A DNA stretch of 64,000 nt from Hyphomicrobium_A sp963724945 (GTDB lineage Bacteria > Pseudomonadota > Alphaproteobacteria > Rhizobiales > Hyphomicrobiaceae). The first letter of the stretch is position 1. Every line of letters begins with the position of its first letter. Below, piece by piece: positions 42,982 to 50,688 of the stretch. Under the pieces are notes generated by a model. The model searched no databases and was not told the DNA's origin. It saw nothing but the letters and a program-made list of their open reading frames with translations. The stretch spans positions 992,001-1,056,000 of the forward strand of contig CAVRWL010000003.1 of the NCBI GenBank assembly GCA_963724945.1, in the 5' to 3' direction. Position numbers and translations under genes: made by a program.

Positions 42982-43389
42982 ATGTCCGAGCCGTTGGGGA
43001 AAATGTGTAGCGCGCCGAGCATCCTAGTCGTCGATGACGAGCCTTTGATCGCTATGCTCGTGGCGGATTGGCTGGGTGAGCTTGGCTTTCAGGTCGTGGG
43101 CCCTGTCGGCAATGCCTCCGACGCCCTTTCTCTTATCGAGGCGGAGAAGCTCGATGGCGTTCTTCTCGACGTAGCGCTCGGCTCCAGCGACAGCTTCGCG
43201 CTCGCCGATCGCGCCTGCGCCAAAGGCCTGCGTGTCGCCTTCATAACCGGCCGCAATGCAATGGACTTGCCGGCGCGCTTTAGGGGCGCCTTCGTCTTGT
43301 CGAAGCCTTTCGAGTTCGAGGCCATCAGGACCCTGATGGCCAAGCTGCTCGATAACTCCGCGCAACCAATCAATCAGCCGAACGGCTAG
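42982..43389 (+). CDS. Single-domain response regulator
   Basis: A 135-residue receiver protein: acidic pocket VVDDEP, phosphoacceptor Asp63 in GVLLDVALG, switch Thr in FITGRN and Lys in SKPFEFEAI. No output domain. The gene is divergent from the hybrid kinase with a 57-bp gap, suggesting a shared promoter region and a functional pair. Confidence 0.92.
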   Translation: MSEPLGKMCSAPSILVVDDEPLIAMLVADWLGELGFQVVGPVGNASDALSLIEAEKLDGVLLDVALGSSDSFALADRACAKGLRVAFITGRNAMDLPARFRGAFVLSKPFEFEAIRTLMAKLLDNSAQPINQPNG

Positions 43390-43445
43390 CCGAGAGACAG
43401 CGGCGCCCCCGTCTATCTGCGCCCGCCTATTTTCGCCGGCGGCCG

Positions 43446-45087
43446 CTAGTCCGGCGACAGCGCCGCCCCGAGCCGCTTGAGGCCCTCAGAGGTGTCGAGC
43501 CGACCGAGCACGATCTCGATGAGCGCCGGGCCCTCGTTGCTCGCACGCGCGCGTGCCAGCGCCTCATCGAGCTCGTCCTCGGTCGTAACGCGCCGGCCCC
43601 AGCCGCCGCCGAAGATCTCCGGCAGACGATGATAGGCCCAGGGCTGAATGTCGTTGTAAGGGCCCTCGTGGATAACCCGCTCGGTGGTGTAGCCGTCGTT
43701 GTTCATCAACAGGATGATCGCGTTGCTGCGTCGGCGGCACAGCGAGGAGAGCTCCTGGGCGGTCATCTGGAAGGCGCCGTCGCCGATCAGCGCCACGGGA
43801 CGCCGCGCCGGATCGGCGAGCATGGCGCCGAGCGTCGCCGGCAGCGCGTAGCCGATGGAGAGATAGAAGGCCTGACCGATGAAGCCGACGTCGTGGTGCA
43901 TGACGAGGTCGGCGGCGGCGACGATCGAGTCACCGGTCTCGGCGATAACTGTGGTGTCGTTGCCGATGAAGGCGTTGATCCGCTTCATGACGCGGCTGAC
44001 GGTGAGGGGCCGGCCGGGCTCGGCGGCGAAGCCGGTATCGAGCAGCTGCGCCACGCTCTTGAAGGTGGGATGGGTCAGTCCCGCCTTCGGCATGCGGTCG
44101 GCAAGACCCGACACGACGTCGCCGATCCACACCTGCTCGTAGACGTGCTGGCTGATCTTCAAGCGGCCAGAGTTGGCGAGGATCATGTGACGCCCGTCGA
44201 GCCGCCCGGTGTTGACGCCCAGGCAGATGTCGCTGATCCAGGCGCCGACGCAGAGCAGGACATCGGCCTTCTCCACGACGTCGCGGATCTCTTTGCGCGA
44301 CATGCCGCCCTCGTAGACGCCGATCGCTTGGCGGTGGTGCTCGGAGATGACGGTCTTGCCGAGCAGCGTGGTGGCGACGGGAATGCCGCTCGTCTCGACG
44401 AGCCGGCGAAACTCCGTCATCAGGCCGTAGCGGTGCAATTCGACGCCGCCGAGGATCACCGGCCGCTTCGCCGCCCGCAGAAGTGCCATGGCCTCGTCGA
44501 GCGCCTCATCGAGCGCATCGGGGTCCGATGGCGACCGCGCCGGCGCCGTGTAGGGACCCGGGGCGGCGCAGGGGCGATCCACCATGTCGGCCGGGATCTC
44601 GATCATGATGGGGCGCTTCTCGGCCATGCAGCGCGCGAGCGCGCGGTCGATGCGTTGCGGCGCCTCCTCCGTGTTGTCGAGCACGACGGAGGCGGCCGTG
44701 ATGTGGGAGTAGGCCTGCTGCATGGTGGCAAAGTCGCCGACGCTGTGGTGCAGAAGCATGGAGGAGCGCCGCTGCGTGGTGCGCGGGCCCGCCGACGAGG
44801 ACGACGAGCGGCACCTGCTCGGCGTAGGCGCCGGCAACGGCGTTCATCGCACTGAACCCGCCGACCCCCCAGGTGACGCACACGGCTCCGATGCCGTTGA
44901 TGCGCGCATACGCGTCGGCGGCATAGCCGGCGTTGAGCTCGTTGCAGGTGCCGACGAGCTCGATGCCGGACTCAATTAGCCGGTCCATGAAGGTGAGCAC
45001 ATAGTCGCCCGGCACGCCGAAGGCATGCTTGAGGCCCGCCTGCTTCAGGCGCTCGGTGAGATAGGTGGCGACCGTGGCTTGGTTCAT
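43446..45087 (-). pseudogene. ThDP-dependent alpha-keto acid decarboxylase family (pyruvate/indolepyruvate-type), disrupted by a 1-base frameshift
   Basis: The N-terminal part from the ATG at 45087 (MNQATVATYLTERL) has FGVPGDY and the catalytic-Glu motif CNELNAGYAADAYAR, as in pyruvate and indolepyruvate decarboxylases. It ends out of frame after VPLVVLVGGP. The rest continues in the adjacent frame: PRTTQRRSSMLLHHSVGDF (His-His motif of the family), then the ThDP/Mg site GDGAFQ...NNDGYTTE, to the stop at 43446. Removing one G from the run at 44785-44787 (GCGGGCCC on the plus strand) restores a continuous ~546-residue enzyme. Either a real disruption or an assembly indel. Substrate unknown. 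Confidence 0.85.
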
Positions 45088-45269
45088 GATCGGAATATCG
45101 GCATTCCGCAGGGCGCAGCAAGCCGGGCCAGCATACTCCGATCCGCTGTTCCGGCGCGGACGGTTCCGCGGGATAGCTGTGGAAGGCTTAAGCCTTAGCT
45201 GCGCGCGGCGCCGGCTCACTCACTCACTTGGATGCGCGTGCGATCGCGTCTGCGCCATGCAGAGACGTT

Positions 45270-45770
45270 TTACGGACGCGAGGCGCCCAGCACCGTCATC
45301 ACCACCGCCATTGGCGGCCGCTGCGAGGCGCTCGCGATCTCAGAGAGTCGTTGATCGACGGACTCTATGATGAAGCCCTTGGTTTTGAGCGCGGTCTGCA
45401 GGCGGTCGGGGGAGACATCGAGCATGCGCCCCACGTCCGCGAGCTTAGCTTTCTGCAGCGCGTTGACGAGTCCCGGGATCGGGTCCTGGCGGCTCGACAG
45501 GCTCGCGGGTACGATGAACGCGGCTGCTGCGAGAACCGTCAGCGCGAGCGGCACGAAGATCGTCCGGCGCCGGAAGTACGTCTTGAGCCCGCCCCAGTTC
45601 TTATGGATGTGCAGGCCGGCCGCGATCACGAGCGTCATCGCCAGCCACTCGTGCATCTCGCTCACGATGTTCTTGCCGACGTGGAAGAACATGGCGATGC
45701 CGGAGGCGGCAACCGCGAGAAACAGCGCCACGGTGGCCGCCGTTGCATACTTCTTGACGAATTCACTCAT
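45270..45770 (-). CDS. DUF4405-like membrane protein (cytochrome b561-like)
   Basis: A 166-residue protein from the ATG at 45770 (MSEFVKKYAT). Helices at VALFLAVAASGIAMFF, LAMTLVIAAGLHIH and TIFVPLALTVLAAAAFIV; His residues in FFHVGKN, EMHEW and GLHIHKNW could be heme ligands, as in DUF4405. The C-terminal ~80 residues form a soluble helical domain. Heme binding is inference. Confidence 0.75.
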   Translation of the reverse strand: MSEFVKKYATAATVALFLAVAASGIAMFFHVGKNIVSEMHEWLAMTLVIAAGLHIHKNWGGLKTYFRRRTIFVPLALTVLAAAAFIVPASLSSRQDPIPGLVNALQKAKLADVGRMLDVSPDRLQTALKTKGFIIESVDQRLSEIASASQRPPMAVVMTVLGASRP

Positions 45771-45980
45771 CTTCCCGTCCCCAATTCGCATCGCGTGAGG
45801 CAGGCACCCCGATGCCATTGCCGCAACACCGACAACGGTTGCCTCGCGGCCGATCCGTCGCATGTCTGTTGGGGACAGAGCTCGCCACCGGGCTGACAGT
45901 CGGGGCTAAGCGCGTAGAGTGCGCCGCAGGGCCCTTGCTCGCGCCATCTGCCGCGGGGCGGCTCGTAAGTGGGGGGCGCA

Positions 45981-47363
45981 ATGACGCACGTTTCTGTTGC
46001 TGGTCACGGGCGGCCGGCGATTCTCCGGTTGGCGCTCGCGGCCTGCCTCGCCGTCACCGCGGCTGTCCTTGTCTTTCGCGCACCGCCAGCCGTTCTCGAG
46101 GGCGACCAGCCGCGCTACGCGACGCTCGGCCTCAATCTCGCCGATCACGGCGTCTTCAGCGACGCGAGCTACGCTCCTGGCGCGCAGCCCGCTCCATCGC
46201 TCGCGTGGGCCGGCCCGCTGGTCGCGGTCGAGATCGGTTTCGCCGCTGCGCTCGATCGCGGCACGCACGATGCGCTTGTCTGCATGGCGTCTCGCACAAA
46301 AGGCTGCGATCTTCGCCTTCCGGCCTTGCGGATCGTGCATCTTGGCGAGATTCTCGTCTTCCTCGCCTGCCTCTGGTGGATCGCCTATTTGATCCTCGGC
46401 AGCGAGCTGCAGGCTTGGCTCGCGGCGGCACTCGGCCTCGGCTTTCGTGAGGTGTTCGACTTCGCCAACCTGGTCATGACAGAGCCGCTGTACCTGATGG
46501 CGTACTCGCTCTTCGCGGCCATCCTCGTCACCGCCTATGTCGATCGCAAAGGTCCGGCCTGGTGGGTGGCGACAGGTCTCCTTCTGGGCGCCGTCGTGCT
46601 CGTGAAGACCGCCGCTCTGGTGCTGGTCGTCGGCCTTCCCGTGCTGCTCATCCTCGAGGCCGCATTGCGCAAGGCACCGATGAGCAGAGCGCTCATTTCC
46701 GCGCTGTGCGTGTTTGTGGCAGCAGGCGTCGTGGTCGCGGCATGGATGGCGCGCAGCGCGATCCTGTTCGACAACCTGTCGATGACCGCCCCTGCCTACT
46801 TGGAAGCCACCTTCTCCCATCGCCTGGCGTACAACCGCATGACCTGGCTCGAGTGGCTCGGCGGGTGGCTCTACTATTTGCCGGACTTCGGTGACAACGC
46901 GGTGCGCGGGCTGTTCGGCCCAACCGCACTGCAATCGCTCGGGTTCGGACCAGAGGGCTATTACGAGTATGGGGCTCGGGTGCTCCACCCGCACGTGCAT
47001 GCGCTGACGGCGCCCAATTTCGCGACCGGCTATCTCTTCAGGACCTACGTTCTCGGCGAGCCCGTGAAATACACTGCCGTGAGCGCACTGTTGCTGTGGC
47101 GCGGCATCTTTGTCGGCCGCTACCTGGGCTTGGTGGGGCTCTTGGCGCTCGCAGCAGCACTGTGGCTGATGCCGCCGCGTGAGCGCGCCCCGTTGGCTCT
47201 CCTCGCGATCCTGGGCTTCGCGATCGCGGCGGCGCACGCAGCATTGTCCATCTGCATCCCCCGCTACAACCTGGCGCTGATCCCCGTCTACGCGGTCAGC
47301 CTTGCGTGGGCCTTGGGGTGGTTGTGGGCGCGCCTCGCTGTGGAGAGACGACAGCCTGCGTGA
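45981..47363 (+). CDS. Multi-spanning membrane glycosyltransferase-like protein (GT39/ArnT fold)
   Basis: A 460-residue protein with about 11 hydrophobic helices. The N-terminal LEGDQPRYATLGLNLADHG resembles the DxD-type loop of ArnT/PMT glycosyltransferases that use polyprenyl-phosphate sugars. The C-terminal 68 bp overlap the end of the convergent gtrA-like gene. Together with GtrA and a GT2 it looks like a module for making and using a polyprenyl-phosphate sugar; the acceptor is unknown. Confidence 0.7.
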   Translation: MTHVSVAGHGRPAILRLALAACLAVTAAVLVFRAPPAVLEGDQPRYATLGLNLADHGVFSDASYAPGAQPAPSLAWAGPLVAVEIGFAAALDRGTHDALVCMASRTKGCDLRLPALRIVHLGEILVFLACLWWIAYLILGSELQAWLAAALGLGFREVFDFANLVMTEPLYLMAYSLFAAILVTAYVDRKGPAWWVATGLLLGAVVLVKTAALVLVVGLPVLLILEAALRKAPMSRALISALCVFVAAGVVVAAWMARSAILFDNLSMTAPAYLEATFSHRLAYNRMTWLEWLGGWLYYLPDFGDNAVRGLFGPTALQSLGFGPEGYYEYGARVLHPHVHALTAPNFATGYLFRTYVLGEPVKYTAVSALLLWRGIFVGRYLGLVGLLALAAALWLMPPRERAPLALLAILGFAIAAAHAALSICIPRYNLALIPVYAVSLAWALGWLWARLAVERRQPA

Positions 47364-47790
47364 CAGCCAATGCCTCTTTGGGCCGCGGATGCGCTGGCTC
47401 CGAGAATACGAGCAGCCGCGAGAGAACGTACGTGAAGATCATGGAGATAAGCGCGCCGACCGCGAGCGCGAGAAGCGGCCAGTCGCGCCACAGCCCGCCC
47501 GTCATGACGAGGCCGGCGAAGATCGCGTAATTGATCAGGAAGCCTGCGATTTGCACGGCCACGTAGCGCCGGTACTGCGACAGGGGTGCGCGCTCGCGCC
47601 CCGTCTCGAACGTCCAGGTGCGGTTCATCGCCCACGTCACCGACAGCGCCAGCGGAAAGGAGAAGGCGCGCGCGACGAGCGGCGAGACGCCCGTCGTCCA
47701 CGTGATGAGCTGCATGGCGCCGCCGTCGACCGCAAATCCGATCGAGCCGACGACTGCAAAGCGCAGGAGCGAACCGCTAAGCGGCAGCAT
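47296..47790 (-). CDS. GtrA-family membrane protein
   Basis: A 164-residue protein with four helices: LLRFAVVGSIGFAVDGGAMQLI, ARAFSFPLALSVTWAMNRTWTF, YVAVQIAGFLINYAIFAGL and LALAVGALISMIFTYVLSRLLVF. This is the GtrA pattern, proposed to flip polyprenyl-phosphate sugars. It overlaps the GT2 gene by 14 bp, indicating coupling, and overlaps the convergent membrane glycosyltransferase gene by 68 bp. Confidence 0.88.
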   Translation of the reverse strand: MLPLSGSLLRFAVVGSIGFAVDGGAMQLITWTTGVSPLVARAFSFPLALSVTWAMNRTWTFETGRERAPLSQYRRYVAVQIAGFLINYAIFAGLVMTGGLWRDWPLLALAVGALISMIFTYVLSRLLVFSEPAHPRPKEALAVTQAVVSPQRGAPTTTPRPTQG

Positions 47791-48745
47791 GGCGGGGCAA
47801 CTTCGGCGCCTCTTTGCGCGGTGCGATGCGGCTGATCGTGAGGTAGGCGAGCCGCTTGGTCTCCTGCTGAGCGTAGGCGACGCTGTCGAGAATGAGCCCG
47901 GTCGCCAGGCTGACGCCGGCAATGATCATGAGGCTCGCGGCGGCGACGGCGGTCGGCAGCCGCGGCACGAGCCCCGTGGCGATGAACTCCGCGATGACAC
48001 CGGAGCCGATGGCGAGCGACGTCGCGGCAAACAGCGCTGCAAGCGTGGCGAACAGGAACAGCGGCCGCAGGTGCTTTAAGAGGCGGGCGATATACCAAAG
48101 GATGCGGACGCCGTCGCGGTAGGTCCGGAGCTTGCTCTCGCTCGCCTCGCCGCGCGGCTTATAGTGCGTCGGTATCTCGACGCACGCGAGCCCAAGCTGG
48201 ATGGCGTGCAGGCTCATCTCGGTCTCGGTCTCGAACCCGGTCGCGAGCGCCGGAAACGATTTCACAAAGGGCCGGGAGAAGGCGCGGTAGCCGGAGAAGA
48301 TGTCGACGAAGGCCTCTCCGAACAGGCGCTGGACGAGCCAGTTGAACAGTCGGTTGCCGGTCTGGTGGCCGCCGCGGTAGGCCGCACGCTCGCCGCGGTG
48401 CTCGCGTTTGCCCACGACCATATCCAACTGCTCATTCCACAGCGTCGCCACGAGCTCGGGCGCGCGCCCAGCGTCATACGTGCCATCGCCGTCGGCGATC
48501 AGGTAGACGTCCGCCTCGACTTGCGCGAAGGCGTGGCGCACCACGTTCCCCTTCCCGCGCTGGCGCACGCGGCGGACGATCGCACCCGCAGCCGTCGCCT
48601 TGGCGATCGTGTCGTCGGTCGAAGCGTTGTCGTAGACGTAGATGTCGGAGGGGGGCAGCGCCTTGCGGAACTCCCGTACGACGCCGGCGATGGCCTCGCC
48701 CTCGTTGAAGCAGGGCAGGATGACGGCGACGCGCGGTGCGGCCAT
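47777..48745 (-). CDS. GT2 glycosyltransferase (polyprenyl-phosphate sugar synthase-like)
   Basis: A 322-residue GT-A enzyme: VAVILPCFNEGEAIAGVV, YDNASTDDTIAKA, GKGNVVRHAF, DGDGTYD and SGYRAFSRPFVKSFP, ending in two membrane helices. This resembles DPM1-type synthases that transfer a sugar to polyprenyl phosphate. It is first in a pair with GtrA and probably supplies its lipid-linked sugar to the GT39-like protein. The start ATG at 48745 puts the fold at residue ~5. Confidence 0.9.
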   Translation of the reverse strand: MAAPRVAVILPCFNEGEAIAGVVREFRKALPPSDIYVYDNASTDDTIAKATAAGAIVRRVRQRGKGNVVRHAFAQVEADVYLIADGDGTYDAGRAPELVATLWNEQLDMVVGKREHRGERAAYRGGHQTGNRLFNWLVQRLFGEAFVDIFSGYRAFSRPFVKSFPALATGFETETEMSLHAIQLGLACVEIPTHYKPRGEASESKLRTYRDGVRILWYIARLLKHLRPLFLFATLAALFAATSLAIGSGVIAEFIATGLVPRLPTAVAAASLMIIAGVSLATGLILDSVAYAQQETKRLAYLTISRIAPRKEAPKLPRHAAA

Positions 48746-49041
48746 ATATGGTCTCCGGCTCTCAACAATGCTCTCGAAGCGCTTGCCGGCGGACCGCGGC
48801 GAGCGTGGGTGATCGGTACGCCACGCGCACTTCACCCCAACGCTACTGGCACGAACGGCCAAGATTTTACCGGCTTCCGTTGATCGTTTGCCAGGGGAGC
48901 GCGCCGATCGGCGCTGATTTGTCGGGGATAAACGCGGCCTGCGGTGCGCTCCGCACCATGGCGCCTGCGAGGCGTGACAGGCGAGCGCGAATGCGTATAG
49001 TGCGCCGCCTGAGCCGAACGCGTTGCGCCCCGAAGGCCCCG

Positions 49042-50001
49042 ATGCCGACCAAAGCCGCTACCAAGCCCGCCCGGCGTCCGCCGGCGCCAGACGCCGCCCG
49101 TCTGCGGCCCGAGAAGTCGTTCCAGGACCTCATCTTCGTCTTGCAGACCTTCTGGGCCGGAGAGGGTTGCGTCGTGCTGCAGCCCTACGACATGGAGGTC
49201 GGCGCCGGCACCTTCCACCCGGCGACCGCGCTGCGCTCGCTCGGGCCGCACCCGTGGAACGCAGCCTACGTCCAGCCCTCGCGCCGTCCCAAGGATGGCC
49301 GCTACGGCGAGAACCCCAACCGCCTGCAGCACTACTACCAGCTGCAGGTCATCATGAAGCCGGCGCCCGCCGACATCCAGGACCTCTATCTGGAAAGCCT
49401 GCGCCGCATCGGGCTCAACCCACTGCTGCACGACATCCGCTTCGTCGAGGACGATTGGGAGAGCCCGACGCTCGGCGCCTGGGGGCTCGGCTGGGAGGTG
49501 TGGTGCGACGGCATGGAGATATCGCAGTTCACCTACTTCCAGCAGGTCGGCGGCTTCGACTGCGAGGTCGTCTCGGCCGAGATCACCTACGGCCTGGAGC
49601 GGCTCGCCATGTACGTCCAGGGCGTCGACCGCGTCTATGATCTTTCTTACAACGGCCGCGAGGACGCCCGCCGCCTCACCTACGGCGACGTGTTCCTGCA
49701 GGCGGAGCAGGAGTACTCGCGCTTCAACTTCGAGTACGCCGACACCAAGCTCTTGCACCAGCACTTTATTGACGCCGAGGCGGAGTGCAAGGCGCTGCTC
49801 GAGCAGGGCGACAAGGACGCTCATCACGAGATGGCGCTGCCGGCTTACGACCAGTGCATCAAGGCCTCGCATTTGTTCAATCTCCTGGACGCGCGCGGCG
49901 TCATCTCGGTGACCGAGCGCCAGAGCTACATCCTGCGCGTGCGCGAATTGGCCAAGGCCTGCTGCGCCGCCTGGCTCAAGACCGAGGGAGGGCGGCCCTG
50001 A
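49042..50001 (+). CDS. glyQ: Glycyl-tRNA synthetase alpha subunit
   Basis: A 319-residue class II catalytic subunit. The conserved block FQDLIFVLQTFWAGEGCVVLQPYDMEVGAGTFHPAT, then YVQPSRRPKDGRYG and GLGWEVWCDGMEISQFTYFQQVGG, are diagnostic. A basic, Pro-rich N-terminal extension of ~20 residues is present. Starts upstream are possible in frame, but the ATG at 49042 is nearest the conserved start. The stop codon overlaps the next ATG (TGATG). Confidence 0.96.
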   Translation: MPTKAATKPARRPPAPDAARLRPEKSFQDLIFVLQTFWAGEGCVVLQPYDMEVGAGTFHPATALRSLGPHPWNAAYVQPSRRPKDGRYGENPNRLQHYYQLQVIMKPAPADIQDLYLESLRRIGLNPLLHDIRFVEDDWESPTLGAWGLGWEVWCDGMEISQFTYFQQVGGFDCEVVSAEITYGLERLAMYVQGVDRVYDLSYNGREDARRLTYGDVFLQAEQEYSRFNFEYADTKLLHQHFIDAEAECKALLEQGDKDAHHEMALPAYDQCIKASHLFNLLDARGVISVTERQSYILRVRELAKACCAAWLKTEGGRP

Positions 50002-50192
50002 TGCATCCCGATACCTTGGGCGGCCTAATCCTCGGCATCCCCGCGCTCATCATTGCGTATTTCGCGCTGTGGCGACGGCAGCGCGCGGTGTTCTGGTTCG
50101 CAGCGGTGCTGATCCTCGTCGGCGTCGGCTATCTCGTCGCGACCGGCGCTGCCGCCGACATCGCGCATCTGATCTTCGGCGGGGCGGCCTGA
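50001..50192 (+). CDS. Small membrane protein between glyQ and glyS
   Basis: A 63-residue protein of two hydrophobic helices (GGLILGIPALIIAYFALW and AVFWFAAVLILVGVGYLVA). The start overlaps the glyQ stop by 1 nt, so translation is coupled. Function unknown; its place in the glyQS operon looks conserved in Rhizobiales from what I recall. Confidence 0.65.
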   Translation: MHPDTLGGLILGIPALIIAYFALWRRQRAVFWFAAVLILVGVGYLVATGAAADIAHLIFGGAA

Positions 50193-50200
50193 GCGAGCCC

Positions 50201-50683
50201 ATGCAACTCGAGCCCTACACGGCAAGCGCCGCACCGCCTCAGAACAAGCGCTTCGCTTTGAGGCCGAAGCTCCTGGCGTGGAGCGCGCGCGTGTGGCGTG
50301 AGAGCCCGGAGCGCGCCGTGCCGATGTTCAAGCTCGATGCTGAGCTCGAGCCTGGTGATGTCGCCGACCCCGCGCTGTCAAAGGCCTTGCATCCCTTCGC
50401 GGGCCCGCTGCAGAAGATCGCCGTCTACCTCTTGCATCCCGAGGAGACGCAATGGCCGGCGCCCTGGGCCGTCGGCCGCTTCGACGTCGATAGCAAGGCC
50501 GCCTACATGTTCTTTCATGATTTCCTCGGCGCCTCCAACGGCGCGCTTATGCTCAACCTGATGCAGACCGCGGGCGCGGCGACGGACATCATCATGAGCG
50601 TGGTTCCGGTCCGCATCGAGCCCGGCAGCCTGCTCTTCGCCATCAGCGATTACGACCTCGGCATCCACAACCGCATCGGCTGA
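50201..50683 (+). CDS. Conserved hypothetical protein between glyQ and glyS
   Basis: A 160-residue soluble protein without signal peptide; ATG at 50201 after an 8-bp gap. It has LHPFAGPLQKIAVYLLHPEE and FFHDFLGASNGALMLNLMQTAGAATDIIM, and resembles a Rhizobiales-specific family whose name I cannot fix. Sitting in the glyQS transcript suggests a housekeeping or translation-linked role, unproven. Confidence 0.7.
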   Translation: MQLEPYTASAAPPQNKRFALRPKLLAWSARVWRESPERAVPMFKLDAELEPGDVADPALSKALHPFAGPLQKIAVYLLHPEETQWPAPWAVGRFDVDSKAAYMFFHDFLGASNGALMLNLMQTAGAATDIIMSVVPVRIEPGSLLFAISDYDLGIHNRIG

Positions 50684-50688
50684 GTGAC

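Noticed and set aside
45183..45196. Perfect 14-bp palindrome AAGGCTTAAGCCTT upstream of the decarboxylase gene
   Set aside because: Roughly four 14-bp perfect palindromes are expected by chance in 64 kb; a similar GCGCCGATCGGCGC lies at 48901-48914. No regulator or repeat supports a function.
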